64,000 nucleotides of DNA. Origin: Casuarina equisetifolia (lineage: Eukaryota; Streptophyta; Magnoliopsida; Fagales; Casuarinaceae). Positions 40,796 to 54,144 of the stretch are shown piece by piece; position 1 is the stretch's first letter, and every line of letters begins with the position of its first letter. The stretch is from contig CM052358.1 in assembly GCA_028551475.1 (NCBI GenBank), positions 20,672,853-20,736,852 on the forward strand, written 5' to 3'. The notes under the pieces are model-generated. The model saw only the letters and a program-made list of their open reading frames with translations. It was not told the DNA's origin and made no database searches. A program made the translations under genes and the position numbers.

Positions 40796-43700
40796 GCTGG
40801 TGCTTCATATAAGTCATATGTTCCCAGCTTGCCAAGAAGAAAGTGGTGTTGTCGTATTCCTAAAGCCTTGGTGAAGATATCTGTTGGTTGATCCTTGGTT
40901 GAAATGTGAGAAGTCCGAATGATGCCTCTTGCAATCTTTTCACGAATAAAATGGCAATCAATCTCTATATGCTTTGTCTTCTCATGGACTATAGGGTTCG
41001 CAACTATCTTCATTGCAGCTTCATTGTCACAAAATAAAGAGATAGGTTTTGGGCATGGCACTCGTAGATCATTTAATAAGCCTAATAGCCAAATTACCTC
41101 ATAAGAAGTGGTGGCCATCGCTCGGTATTCAGCTTCTGTGGATGATCGCGAGACAGTGTTCTGTTTTTTGCATCGCCAAGAAACAAGGGAATCTCCAAGT
41201 TTGATACAGAAACCAGTCACAGATCTCCTACTCATAGGGCATCTCCCATAATCGGAATCGCAATAAGCTTGTAAGTCTAGCTTACTATCAGATTGCATGA
41301 GTAGTCCCTGACCTGGAGAACGTTTAAGATACTTAACTATTCGAAGAGCTGCCTCTTGATGAGAAACCTTTGGAGTGTGCATGAACTGACTAAGGATCTG
41401 AACAGCATAGCAAATATCAGGTCTAGTAATGGTGAGGTAGATTAGTTTCCCAATGAGGCGTTGGTAACTAGTGACATCTGTGATGGGAGGATCACTGTTA
41501 TCTTCAAGTGTTGCATCATATTCTGGAGTAGTTAGTTTATGATTCTCCTCCATCGGTGTATCTGCAGGCTTGCATCCAGATAGTCCACATCCTGAAATGA
41601 TTTCTAGAGTGTATTTCCTCTGATTAATTAAGATTCCAGGTTTGGAGTGAGCAAACTCAATTCCCAGAAAATATTTAACTAAACCAAGGTCCTTCATGTT
41701 GAACTTGGAGCGCAAATGATCTTTTAATTCTAATATCATGGCCTCATCTCCACCAGTAATAATCATGTCATCAACATATAAGAAAACTATAAGCAAATGT
41801 TTACCTACAGTCTTGATGAAAATGGAATAATCATGGTAGGAGTGTTGAAAGCCACTGTTGATCAGTACCTCTGTGAACTTGTGATACCATTGTCTGGAAG
41901 CTTGCTTTAGACCATAAAGTGATTTTCTCAATCTACACACTTTGTTACCAGCTCTCTGACGAATCCCTTCTGGAACTCTCATATAAACCTCAGTGTCAAG
42001 ATCACCTTGTAAGAAGGCATTTTGAACATCCATTTGGTGTAATTGCCAACCATGTCTAGCAGCAAGGATGGTCAAGATACGGACAGTGACCATTTTTCCA
42101 ACAGGGGCAAAAGTTTCTTGATAGTCAATACCTTCACGTTGGCTGTAACCCTTTGCTACCAAGCGTGCCTTATAACATTCCACATTCCCATCAACATTAT
42201 ACTTGATCTTATATATCCATTTACAGCCAATCAGGCGTCGACCTGCAGGCAAAGGAACTAGATCCCATGTATGGTTAGACTCTAATGCCCTAATCTCCTC
42301 AGTCATGGCAGCACGCCATTTTGGGTCTTGTGCGGCTTCTTTATAGGTTTCAGGCTCAATAGTGACTGATATGGCAGCAATGAATTGTGTGTATTGAGGA
42401 GATAGTCGATGGTATGATAGGACATGGGAAATAGAATGGGCTGTGTGAGTATCTTGTGCAGATGAGATGTACTCTGTTGTCCAGATAGGAGGTCTATGTG
42501 TTCGGGTGGAACGACGTGGTGAAGTAGGAGGTGGTGGTCTGGGCACAAATGGTATAATGGCTGTGGTAGGATCAAAGGATATAGGTTCAACAGAAGATAG
42601 AGGAATAGGGGTTTCAGGATGAATTGGACCTTGATCAAGAGGTGTGACAGAAGGAGAAGACGGTGAACTAGGACTCGACATCCCAATGTCATGTGATAAA
42701 AGTGATGCATGTGTGTTTTGGTCGACTGGATTAGAGGCAATTTGTGCAAATGAAAAAGTAGTTTCATGAAAAACAACATCACGACTAGTGAGGAATTTAC
42801 CCCCCCTATGTCATAGAGTCGATATCCTTTCTGTGTGAAGGGATACCCCATGAATATGCATGCAATTGCCTTAGGACCAAATTTGTCACGTTGAGTGAGG
42901 TCAGTGGCATAACACAAACAACCGAAAACTCTAAGGTGATCTAGGGATGGAGGCCGACCAGATAATATCTCAAAAGGAGTTTTTCCTTTAAGCACCTGAG
43001 TGGGTGTTCTATTAATGAGATATGTGGCAGTAAGAACACATTCACCCCAAAAACGAATAGGTAAATGTGCTTGGAATTTTAATGCACGTGCCACATTAAA
43101 AATATGACGATGTTTCTGTTCCACCACCCCATTCTGTTGAGGGGTGTACAGACAAGAACTCTCATGAATAATGCCAAGGGAGGCAAGAAATGATGTACAT
43201 TCAGAATTAAAAAAATCCAAGGCATTGTCAGTACGAATGCGGTGGATTTTGGTATGAAATTGAGTGGAAACCATAACTGAAAATAATTTCAAGGTGTCTA
43301 ATGTCTCAATTTTGGCCTTCATAAGGAAGGTCCAAGTGCCTCGAGAGAAATCATCAACAATGGTTAAGCAATATCGGGCACCTGAACGGGTAGGGGCCTT
43401 GTAAGGCCCCCATATGTCCACATGAATCAACTCAAAAATGGCTTGAGTTGTAGTAGTACTAGAAGGAAAAAACGAACGGGTTTGTTTCGCCAATGGACAT
43501 ATGGAACATGCTTTAATTGAGTCCAAAGAGTCTACATCAAGGTGATTAAACAACATACGCAAAGCAGAAATAGATGGGTGTCCCAAACGTTGATGCAAAA
43601 TATTACAATCCATGGAAGTTTGAATTTTGTTACATGAATTATGAGAATCAAAAGATATTGCACTATCTATTACATGATCATGCCGAGGATGCGCCTTAAA

Positions 43701-45713
43701 GGACTCTAAGATGTAAAGGCCATGCTTCACACTACCCACTCCCGTCACACTCCTAGTCCATAGGTCCTGAAAGATACATTGATCAGGTAAAAGGATGATG
43801 CGACTGTGATTATCATGAGTATATTTTCTAGCAGCCAACAGGTTAGCAGAAAAAATGGGAGAATATAAAACATCATTCAAATGATAATTGTTGTGGATAG
43901 TGACATGGCCAGTATGTGTTATGGGAATGATTGCGTCATTAGGTAACCGCACAGTTCTATGTTCATGCTCAATTGACCGAGGAGACTCTAAGCAGTTAAA
44001 GTTACCAGTTATATGATCACTAGCGCCTGAGTCTACAAGCCAAATAAAATTGGGAGAGTGTTTAGGAGAGTTACCGTGAGCATTAACCAACTTGTTGTAT
44101 TGATCCGGAGTCAAAGTAGAACCACTGAAGTCATAGTCGCCACTGAAGTCTCCATCGCCACTAAGTTGATGTGCAGTTGCTTGCCGAGGACCTTTAGGCT
44201 TGCCCTTCTCTTTGGGTGGAAAACCGACAATGCGGAAGCACTTTTCCTTTTTGTGACCCAAGACACCACAATGGGAGCATTTAGTAAGAAAGAGGCAATC
44301 CTCCATTTTATGCCCAATTTTGTTGCAGTGGGAGCAGATTTCACGTCGCTCTCCCGTGGATTTAGACCCAAAAATAGCAGCTACAGAGGTCTGATAGGTG
44401 TTGCTGTTTGGATATATGACTGGCGGGCCAAAATAAGTGCCAGGTGGATAAAAAAGGGGTGCTGGGCTAGCATAGTTAGGTGCTAGCCCTGGGCCCGCAA
44501 AGTAGCCATGTGCGGAGCCCACTCCTGGGCTCACTTGATAATCATGAGGGGAGCCCGCATGTAGCTCAGGCAGGGCTTGCCCGATAGGATGAGGAGCGGG
44601 TAGGGATCCGGGGCCAAACTTGGGTGCGTGACCCGCGGGTACTCCCAAGTTATGCGTCGTTGCCCCCTTCGCAGAACGGACAGAAAAGCCAAAGGCATCG
44701 CCGGCAGGGGGAGTTGCGCTGGACTTCCGGCGTTGCTTCTCTTCTTGGCGGACCATTTTAATGGCTTCATCCAAAGTGGGTTTAGGACGCATGTGGGAGA
44801 TTTGTGAGCAAAGAGCACGGTAGGATTCATGGAGACCAAGGAGGAACTCTGTAAGCTGTCTTTCGTTCATATAGCACCGGAATTCATCTTGGGGCAACAA
44901 AGTGGGATAGCAGAGAACAGTGTATGCCGACAAACGATCCCAAAGTTGTTCCAAGCGTAAGAGATACCCATCCACAGAATCAGATCCTTGAACAGTGGCA
45001 TTAATTTGGCGTTTCACCTCAAGAATTTCATCACTGGTTGCAGAAGAGAAACGAGCAGTGACGTGTTTCCAAACTTCTCTGGCACGAGTAGCATATGTAA
45101 AGCGTCGATAAAGATCCGGGGCAAGTGAAGTCAGTAGCCAGGAGAGAACAATGCCGTTGCATCTCTCCCAATGAGGATAGAAGGGAGAGGCTTCCGGTGG
45201 TTCCTCCATACTACCGTCAACAAGTTGGAATTTGTTTTTGCCGAGGAGTGCCATTTTCATGTCACGAGACCAGGAGGCGTAGTTGTCTTCCCCAACAAGT
45301 TTCTCGGGAACCAGTAAAATGCCAGTAGTCTCATTGGGTGCAAGGTATAAGGGATCACCGGGTTCCACCAAGGCCACATTGTGGCCTGGAGTGGGAGCAC
45401 GAGAACGGCGACCACCACGGGGGGTCTGCCAAATCGATTTCCTCGAGGGTGGGGTTCATCATCACTGCTGTTGTTGGCCATTGTAGGGTGAGAGAAGGTG
45501 CAGGACAGGTGTTTGTTAAAATGTCCAAGTGGCATAAGGACACAAGGAAAGGAGATAATGTGTAGAAATAAGCTGAATCAGATAATGGGTTGAAATGAGC
45601 TGAATCAGGTGAATAATCGGGTTCAGATCAAGAGAAGAACTAAAGCCAGAAAAGAAAAAAAATAATGCAGCGGAAGAAAGATAATGAAGGCCGAACACAG
45701 GAATCAAGATTCT

Positions 45714-45726
45714 GGGCTCGATACCA
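45714..45726 (-). other. Primer binding site of the copia element
   Basis: Immediately inside the 5' LTR, the minus strand begins TGGTATCG and continues GAGCCC, resembling the initiator-Met tRNA site (TGGTATCAGAGC) used by most plant copia elements. Confidence 0.7.
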
Positions 45727-45957
45727 TGTTGAATATTGAGTACACCGTGGGATGCATAATAACTCAGCAAAGGTGTATTGATAATCGGTAAAACAGGAGA
45801 ATACAGATCTGTTTGAGACCAGATACAACTTGAATGAATGAATCGTATGAAGACAATGAACAGTTAAAAGATATCTATTGTTGTACAGTACAGCTACATG
45901 AGGAGTTCCCATATTGCCCTTATCTACTTTATACACGTCACACACACACTTTTAACA
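45727..45957 (-). repeat. 5' LTR of the copia element
   Basis: It is 231 bp and nearly identical to 40554-40784. It lies upstream of gag in the element's own direction. Confidence 0.93.
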
Positions 45958-46308
45958 GGAAGTACTTCAAAACTGCTACCTGAAAATTGCTTTGGTTTAG
46001 GTTTAGATTTTGGTTTTGAACGTTGATCGCTGATACCCGTTGTCCGGATTAAATCCATTCTACGTCAAGTATGGTTTTTTTATCTGACTTCTTATTAGAA
46101 CATCTTTTTTCCTGATTCTTTCTCTTTTCCATTTAACGATTTTTGGGTGTCTGACATCGTTTTGAAGGCATCTTTTTCTGGCTAACCAGATTAGGGGGTT
46201 TAATTCCATTTTCTTGATCAACATTTCTTTTTAATTGGAGAAGGAAACATGTGGTTTATAGCAGAGAATACTTCTTTCAATTATTTTTAATTTTTTTAAT
46301 TTTCTAAA

Positions 46309-47110
46309 TTTTTAAACACGCACCCAGTCGCGTACTCGGGAGCAGCCTGGACTTTAAATTTCAAATTTGCATTCACCAAAATCGAAAACGGGCAGAATGT
46401 TCCTCCCTTCTCCTACGTCCTCTCCTGCCCTGCTCTCGAATGAAGTTCTGCGTCGAGGATCGTGGGGCTTTCTTCGTGGGGGATTTTTACGTAATGAAGT
46501 TCTGCGTTTGAGGTTCGTTATTAAGTTTGATTCCTTCTTGAAGCTTTCTTGTCGTTGGCTTAAATTTTCGTCTTTTTGCCTCATAGAACTGGATTATTTT
46601 GGGTTATAGCTCTTGAGTTTAATGGGCTTATGCCTCCTTCAAAGGCTTAAAATGCTGATATTCTACATCTTTTCTTGTTTTCACGAGTCGAGGTCCTTCT
46701 CTATCACTTTTTTTCGTTTCATATTTGCTACTGTCTCGCTTTGATGGTTGGTACTAGACCGAGGTAATACATTTTGGGCTCTCTCAATTTAAACACCATT
46801 GTGGAAAATCCATTAGATAATGCATTTAATAAAAAGTCCATGTCTTAACCTTTTTTAATATGAATGTAAAAAATGGTCCCATTTTGTTCATCATATAGAA
46901 CTTCTTATGTAGGGATCCTTCCCGAGTGTATAGTTTGTATTTAACGATTTTTGGGTATCTTTTGAAGGCATCTTTTTCTGGCTAACCAGATTAGGAGATC
47001 TAATTCCAGTTTCTTGATCAATGGTTCTTTTTAATTGGAGAAGGAAACATTCGGTTTTATAGTAGAAAATAATTCTTTCAATTCTAATTATTTTTTTAAC
47101 TGATGGTATC
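46309..47110 (+). repeat. Right copy (B) of the tandem duplicated segment
   Basis: It is homologous to copy A, with the landmarks in the same order. B lacks about 0.26 kb present in A and has about 0.1 kb of its own near 46780-46880. A third, shorter and more diverged copy of the last part (the CTGGCTAACCAGA block onwards) follows at about 47130-47280, so this end was duplicated more than once. Confidence 0.75.
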
Positions 47111-47583
47111 ACCAGTCACATTGTATTCATAGGTGTTATTTCTTTTGAATGCATTTTTTTCTGGCTAACCAGAGTGGGCAATCTAATTCAAGTTTCTTGA
47201 TCAATAATTCATTTTAGTTGAAGAAGGAAACGAGTGGTTTTACATGTAGAAAATAATTTTTGAACTCTTTTTTTATTTTGTATCTGATGGTTTCAGTAGA
47301 TATTTATAAGACTCCATGGGTGTATTAAGATAATTGGTGCAATGCTAAAAGAATATTTTTGAGGAGTATAATTCAAGAGTTCATGATTCCACGAAACTAC
47401 TTTTAAGAAACTTTGTAATGGGATGTTTTCTTGTGCAGCCAATAAATTCTCTTTGTAGTTATCTTTTTTGGTCTGGCATAATTTACATGTCACCCAAGCA
47501 TACTGTTGTCTCTTGAATGACTGAAAAAGATATTGTCATTGTGCATCATTACCTTTTGACCACATGTCCTCTTCATTTTGTAG
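47111..47583. other. Non-coding stretch before the PPR fragment
   Basis: It contains the third, diverged copy of the CTGGCTAACCAGA block (about 47130-47280). The remainder is T-rich and ends in a pyrimidine-rich acceptor-like TTCATTTTGTAG just before 47584, consistent with an intron of the PPR gene copy. Confidence 0.45.
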
Positions 47584-48016
47584 ATTTATATACACAACTA
47601 CTCTCAATGTGCTTGGAGAGGCTAATAGACCTTTAAGAACTCAATGTCTTCCATTCAATGCAGGTAATTGCATTTATTTTCATTATGTCTTCCATTCAAT
47701 GCAGGTAATTGCATTTATTTTCATTACGTGTGAGCATGGTTTTCGTTTGTCCGATACAACTTGTAAAAAGTGAAAAAGAAGGCGTTGATGGAACCATATT
47801 AAGTTTCTGTTTCATTCATCTACAGCAACACATATCTTCATATCTTGACCTAGTCGCTTGTCACTGTGCTACTATTTCTCTTGGAAAAGTGAGATATTTG
47901 AAGGAACTCTTTGATGTGATCGATAGCATGTGATCTCCTCCAACAAAGAAGTTAAAATCTGGGCCCTTGGGGAGTGGGATCCATGGTTGGAGCCAGATAT
48001 TGTCAAATACAATGCG
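47584..48016 (+). pseudogene. Exon fragments of a PPR gene (EMB2279/At1g30610 or DG1/At5g67570 type)
   Basis: Two exon-like pieces are visible. At 47584-47663, preceded by TTTTGTAG and followed by GTAATT, the translation reads RFIYTTTLNVLGEANRP, matching the family's RFIYT-LL-VLGEA-RP. At about 47826-48016, followed by GTAAGT, it reads DLVACHC, then ISLGKVRYLKELFDVIDSM, and in another frame WDPWLEPDIVKYNA, matching the family's 'KELFDVIDSMR...WDPRLEPDIVVYNAV'. An in-frame stop follows DSM and the frame changes before the WDP block; the end of the first piece also departs from the family. These are decayed exons of a genomic (intron-bearing) copy, not a processed one. Family assignment rests on remembered motifs. 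Confidence 0.65.
47645..47726 (+). repeat. 41-bp tandem duplication spanning a PPR splice donor
   Basis: Copies at 47645-47685 and 47686-47726 both start TGTCTTCCATTCAATGCAGG and are almost identical. The duplication contains the end of the exon fragment and its GT donor, giving two donors in series. Confidence 0.85.
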
Positions 48017-48869
48017 GTAAGTAATGATTGGTGGAAATGCATTTGCAGAAGATAATGGTCAGAAATCTATTACATAATTTGTTAGAAACCTAAATTTCCA
48101 TCAAGGCTTAACAATTTCCAAATTTCACCGAGAGCTTTTCCACAAATAAATTTTGATGACAGAAATTAATTCTCAAAGTGAAAACAAATCACAAGTAATA
48201 AGTTTTACTAGGGAAATTTCAGATTTATTTTTCCAGTTTTTGGAAGTTATTATTGGGATTTTAGTTTCAGTCCCGGGCCTTGTTTAGTCATGGTTTTAGT
48301 TATAGCCCAAGATAGATTAAAAGTAGCTTGTTGTATGCAGTAGCGTCTTGATTGTTGGTATTATGAATTTGTCTGGGCTTTGGTACTCTTTGTTGGCTGT
48401 CAGCTTGGTATTAGGGATTTGATATTTCCTTTTCTTTCTTGCTTGTTATTATCTGTTTCTTTATAAGCAAGGTTCTCTTTGATATCTCATTTTCAATATA
48501 TACTAATGAATTATATTTCATGTGTTTGGGATGAACCAAAGAGGTGGTCAATTGCTCATATAACTTTTATTATTCTACCACATTGAAGAAAAATGATTTA
48601 ATAAATCAACAATGTCTATACATGTGTGCATTTGTATATATATACCAACTGACAGGTTTTAGATTCTCCACTCAAACGAATATTTTGATTCAATGGTACA
48701 TTTCAGTCGGCATATAGTGAGATGTTGAAAAGGTGTACAAGCTCCATAGTTTTGTTTTCTTTCTATAGTTTTCAAACTATAGGCTTTTGGAAAAAGTGCT
48801 AGAAATGGATTGAATCATGCATATTTGAGTCTCATTTCTTGTATCATGCATCATGCATTTTACTCTCTA
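48017..48869. other. Intron-like stretch between the PPR fragment and the repeat array
   Basis: It follows the GTAAGT donor at 48017. It is AT-rich, has no recognised gene, and contains CATGCAT-rich words near 48815-48910 that foreshadow the array to the right. Confidence 0.4.
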
Positions 48870-49299
48870 ATCAGCATATATCATTTCTTGTATGTTGATT
48901 GCCTTCATGCATTCTATAGCTTTAAAGAAATTGACTCTCTTTTACATGATCAAGTTAATCTCATTTCTATTTTTGAAATTGTATCCCAAGGTTGTTGATC
49001 TAACAATTGGGTGAAATGCAAATCCTTCTTGGTACTTATGGTTTGAGAGGGTATGATGAAGTAAATAAAATATAACATAATTTAACTTTTCTTTGATGGA
49101 AATACCATGTTGTTGTCTTTAATATTATTATATTATTTTACTTTTTCATTTTTGAATTTTCAGCTTTGGATGGATTTCTTCATGTGTTATTTGGATTTAT
49201 AAAAACTAAGGAGCTCTTGAATGATGAAGCCACTACATCTTAATGGTAAAATTGTGTCCAAGGGGCTTTGTGGTAAGAATTTAGCATGAACACAAACTT

Positions 49300-50765
49300 C
49301 ATGTGCACACACATGCATATGTGTACATATATGTATTCATACTTGCATACACACATTTGCACACACTTTCATGCATATTTGAATTCATATTTGCATACAT
49401 ACATATATTCATAGATGCATGTATATATATATATATACACTCTACATTCGCACATTCATGCATAAATTCCTACAAATACATTTGCATCCATCCTTGCATG
49501 CATATTTTGAATCATGCTTGCATCCATAATGCATACTATCACACATGCATGCTTACATTTAACCATATATGCATACACATATATATTCATACTTGTAGAC
49601 ATATTCGCATGCATAAATACATATTTGAATACCTGCATACTTGCATACATGATTTTCACATTTGCATATATGCATATGCATACTTCCTTACATACTCGCA
49701 TACCTACATACTTCCATACATACTCGCATACATACATACTTCCATACATACTCGCATACATGCATACTTGCATTCATACACGCATACATACTTGCATACA
49801 TGCATATTTGCATTTGTACTTGCATATACTCATATGTTTGCATAAATGCATATTTGCATTCACACACTCATATGTTTGCATACATGCATATTTGCATTCA
49901 CACACGCATACATTTGCATACATGCATGTTTGCATTCACACACGCATACATTTGCATACATACTTGCATCCATGCATATTTGCATATGTACTTGCATACA
50001 TGCATATTTGCATTCATACATGCATACATTCACATACATGCATATTTGCATTCATACACATGCATTTTTGGATTCATTCATGCATACATTCACATACATG
50101 CATATTTGCATTCATACACACATACATTTGCATACATGCATATTTGCACTCATACACTTATATGTCGCATACATGCATATTTGCATACATACTTGCATAC
50201 ATGCATATTTGCATTCGTACTTGCATACGTATTTGCATACATGCATATTTGCATTCATACACGCATACATACTTGCATACATGCATATTTGCATTCATAC
50301 GCGCATACATACTTGCATATACATACTTGCATACATGCATATTTGCATTCATACATGCATACCTATACTTCCATATATGCGCATTTGCATTTATACTTGC
50401 ATACATAATCACATACATTTTACTTGCATTCATCCATGCATACATATTCGCATACATGCATATTTGAATTCATACATACATACATGTGTATTTGCATTTG
50501 TACTTGCATCCTTACTCGCACACATGCGTATTTGCATTCATACACACATACATTTGCATATACATGCATATTTGCATTCATACATGCATATGTTTCACAT
50601 ACATGCATATGCTCTCATACATGCATATTTGCATTCATACGCACATACATGTGTATTTGCATTTATACTTGCATTCGTACTAGCACACATGCATATTTGC
50701 ATTCATGTAAGCATACATGCTTGCATACATGTGTACATCCTCGCATACTCACTTGTATGAATACT
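49300..50765 (+). repeat. Minisatellite block 1 inside module X1 (ATGCATAC-type, 36-40-bp period)
   Basis: About 1.47 kb of imperfect units made of TGCATACATGCATATTTGC plus ATTCATACACGCATACATAC or close variants. Most of the sequence alternates purine and pyrimidine. It begins just after the GTAAGAATTTAGCATGAACA of X1 and ends before GAGATTGGGTTGAATGC. Open frames of 100-300 codons occur on both strands because the unit lacks stop codons; the translation (His/Ile/Cys/Tyr/Ala repeats) is an artefact. Confidence 0.9.
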
Positions 50766-52929
50766 TGGATTAAGATATAAGAGATTGGGTTGAATGCAAA
50801 TTCGTTGGTATCTAAAATAGGATAAGCCCTTGAGTTGCAGTTTATCTAATGGGAATTCATTCTTGCATTCTTTTAACTTTTTAATCATCTTGTTCTAGTT
50901 TTCTATGGTGAAATATTTAGGTTTTGGATTTAAAGGAAGTATAGATCTTTTCAATGATTACGGTACCTCATTGTTGAATGGCTTTGAGAATTTGGGTTGA
51001 ATGCCAATCACATGGTATTTATGGTTTGGTATCAAGGTACATTGAATTAGACTTTACTTTCATTTTTTGTTTTTTATAGCAAGATATCTTTTTACTCATG
51101 AGCATTGTGTTATAGTTTTGTATGTTGGTTGCCTTCATGCATTATTTGGATTTAAAGGAACTTAACTCTCTTTTCAATGATGGTTAGGGTAATCCCATTA
51201 ATATTGCAAAATTGTGTCCCAAGGTTGTTGATCTAACAATTTGGGTTGAATGCAAATCCTTCTTAATAGTTATGGTTTAAGAAGGCATTAGGTAAATAGA
51301 ATACAATATTGTTTTACCCTTTCTCTAATGAAATATTGTGTTGTTGACTGTAATATCACCTTGTTTTACCTTTTCTTATTTGAATTTTCAGCTTTTGGAG
51401 GGATTTCTTTGTGCATATTTGGATAGAAACAAACTAAGAAGGTTTTGGATGATAAAGTTGCTACATCTCAATGGTAAAATTGTGTCCAAGGGACTTTGTG
51501 GTGAGAATTTAACATAAACACAAATACACATGCACGCACACTTACATGATATACATACATAGTTGCATTTAGTAGTTTATCTAATGGAATTTGTTCTTAT
51601 GTTCTTTTCAACTTTAATCATCTTGGTCTAGTTTTTTATGTTGAAGGATTTTGAGAATTTGGGGGTTGAATGCCAATCACATGGTATTTATGTTTTCGGA
51701 GAATATAAGGTACATCAAGTTAAACCTCAGTTTCATTTTTTGTTTTTGATAGCAAGATATCTTCTTGCTCCTTTTTACTCCATGATTGTCCTATTATAGT
51801 TTTGTATGTTGATTGCCTTCATGCATTATTTGGATTTAAAGGAACTTAACTTTTTTTTTCATGATGGTTATGTTAATCCCATTTCTATTTCAAAATTGTG
51901 TCCCAAGGTTGTTGATCTTACAATTTTAGGTGAATGCAAATCCATGATGGTTATGGTTTGAGAGGGTATTGGGTAAATAGAATAAAACATTGGTTTAGAT
52001 TTTCTCTAATGGAAATAGTGTGTTATTGACTTTAATATCACCTTGTTTTACCTTTTCTTATTTGAATTTTCAGCTTTTGGAGGGATTTCTTTGTGCGTAT
52101 TTGGACCTAAACAAACTAAGATGCTTTTGGTTGATGAAGCTTCTACATCTTAGTGGTAAAATTATGTCCAAGGGGCTCTGTGGTAAGAATTTAGCATAAA
52201 CACAAACACATATGCACATGGGTACATAGTTGCATCCAGTAGTTTATCTAATGGAAATTTGTTCTTATGTTCTTTTTAACTTTAATCATCTTGGTGTAGT
52301 TTTTTGTGTTGAAATATTTAGGTTTTGGATTTAAAGGAAGGATCTTTTTGGTGATCGTGATACGTTAAAATTGTGTTGAAGAGCTTTGACATAGGAATTT
52401 GGTTCTAATGCCAATTACATGGTATTTACAAGTGGGAGGATATTAGGTACCGCGAGTTATACCTCAATTACATTTTTGTTTTTAAGTACATGGTATATTC
52501 TTGCTCTTATTACTCAATGATCATCCTATTATAGTTCGATACATTGATTGCTTCATTTATTATTTGGATTCAAAGGAACTAACTCTTTTTGGATGATTAG
52601 GTTAAGCTCATTTCTACATTGAAATTGTGTCCCAAGATTGTTGATATAACAATTTGGGTTCAATGCAAAGCCTTCTTGGTAGTTATTATTTGAAAGGGTA
52701 TTAGGTAAATAGAAACCACATGGGCTTACCTTTTTTCAAATGTTTCAATACTATTTTGGCTGCTTTAATATTCACCATCTTGTTTTACTTTTTCATGTTT
52801 GAATTTTCAACTTTTAGATTGATTTCTTTTGTGCATTATTTGGATCTTAGGCACTTTTGGATGAAGCTGCTATGTCTTAACGATAAAATTGTGTCCAAGG
52901 GGTTTTGTGGTAAGAATTTAGCATGGACA

Positions 52930-53400
52930 CAGGATCATTTGCACACGTGCATATAGGGGCATAATTGCATTTATGCATGTGTCCATACTTGCATACATGC
53001 ATACGTGCATACTTGCATACACGCATACTTGCATACACACATACACGCATACTCACATACATGCATACATGCATACTCGCATGCATACTCATTTACATGA
53101 TTTGTGTACACGCATACACACATCCTTGCATACACACATAACACGCATACATGCATCCTCGCATACACGCATAACTCGCATCCTCGCATACACGCATATA
53201 CGCATCCTCGCATATGCTCACATACATGCATTCTTGCATACTCGCATACATGCATATTTGCATTCATACATATATACATACTTGCATACATGCATATTTT
53301 GGATTCATACACTCATACATGTGTGCCTGCATTCATACATGTGTATTTGCATTTATACATGCATACATACTCGCTTGTATGCATACTTGCGTTAAAATAT
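52930..53400 (+). repeat. Minisatellite block 2 inside module X4
   Basis: About 0.47 kb of CATACACGCATAC / CATACATGCATAC / CCTCGCATACACGCATA units at the same module position as block 1. It is richer in CG than block 1. Confidence 0.9.
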
Positions 53401-54144
53401 AAGAGATTGGGTTGAATGTAAATTCATTAGTATTTGAAATAGGATAGACCCTCAAGTTGCAGTTTATCTAATGGGAATTCAAGCTCACATTCTTTGAACT
53501 TTTTAATCATCTTGTTCTAGTTTTCTGTGGTGAAACATTCAGGTTTTGGATATGAAGAAGGTAAGGATCTTTTTTGGATTTAAAGGAAGGATCTTTTTGG
53601 TGATCATGGTACGTTAAAATTATGTTGAAGAGCTTTGATATAGGAATTTGGTTTGAATGCCAATTACATGGTATTTACAAGTGGGAGGATATTAGGTACC
53701 TTGAGTTATACCTCAGTTACATCTTTGTTTTTAAGAACAAGATATATTCTTGCTCTTTTTACTCAATGATCATCTTATTATAGTTCTATATATTGATTGC
53801 CTTCATTTATTATTTGGATTCAAAGGAACTAACTCTTTTTGGATGATTAGGTTAAGCTCATTTCTACATTGGGTTCAATGCGAAGCCTTCTTGGTAGTTA
53901 TTATTTAAGAGGGTATCAGGTAAATAGAAACCACATGGGCTTACCTTTTTTCAAATATTTCAATACTATATTGGTTGCTTTAATATTTACCATCTTGTTT
54001 TACTTTTTCATGTTTGAATTTTCAACTTTTGGATTGATTTCTTTTGTGCATTATTTGGATTTGAAGAAACTTGGGCACTTTTGGATGAAGCTGCTACGTC
54101 TTAATGGTAAACTTTTGTCCAAGGGGTTTTGTGGTAAGAATTTA

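Larger units (their letters stand above)
40554..45957 (-). mobile_element. Young Ty1/copia LTR retrotransposon, 5.4 kb
   Basis: Two 231-bp LTRs (TG...CA ends) bound the element and differ at about one position, implying a recent insertion (order of 10^5 years with usual plant rates). Parts in minus-strand order: 5' LTR, tRNA-iMet-type primer site, a gag-like domain with two CCHC zinc knuckles, aspartic protease (DSGASDH), GAG-pre-integrase and integrase core, reverse transcriptase (YVDDM), RNase H (STEAEYRAM), polypurine tract, 3' LTR. This order is copia. The flanking five bases are GGGAG and GGAAG, an imperfect target duplication. The coding part is interrupted, with about two breaks, so it appears non-autonomous. 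It sits inside copy A of the tandem duplication. Confidence 0.93.
39948..46308 (+). repeat. Left copy (A) of a tandem duplicated segment, split by the copia element
   Basis: Sequence 39948-40553 plus 45958-46308 matches the right copy at 46309-47110. Shared landmarks are ACTCGGGAGCA, GGGCAGAATGTTCCTCCC, two successive copies of AATGAAGTTCTGCGT, GTAGGGATCCTTCCCGA, TTTAACGATTTTTGGG and TTTTTCTGGCTAACCAGA. The copia element lies in a part of A (about 40463-40553 and 45958-46132) that has no counterpart in B. The content looks like 5' UTR or intron rather than coding sequence. Confidence 0.75.

Noticed and set aside
49303-50780. Overlapping open frames of 100-317 codons in the ATGCATAC arrays, on both strands, giving His/Ile/Cys/Tyr-rich proteins
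   Set aside because: The repeat unit simply lacks stop codons in several frames. Frames are open on both strands at once, composition follows the DNA repeat, and no family or start context supports translation.
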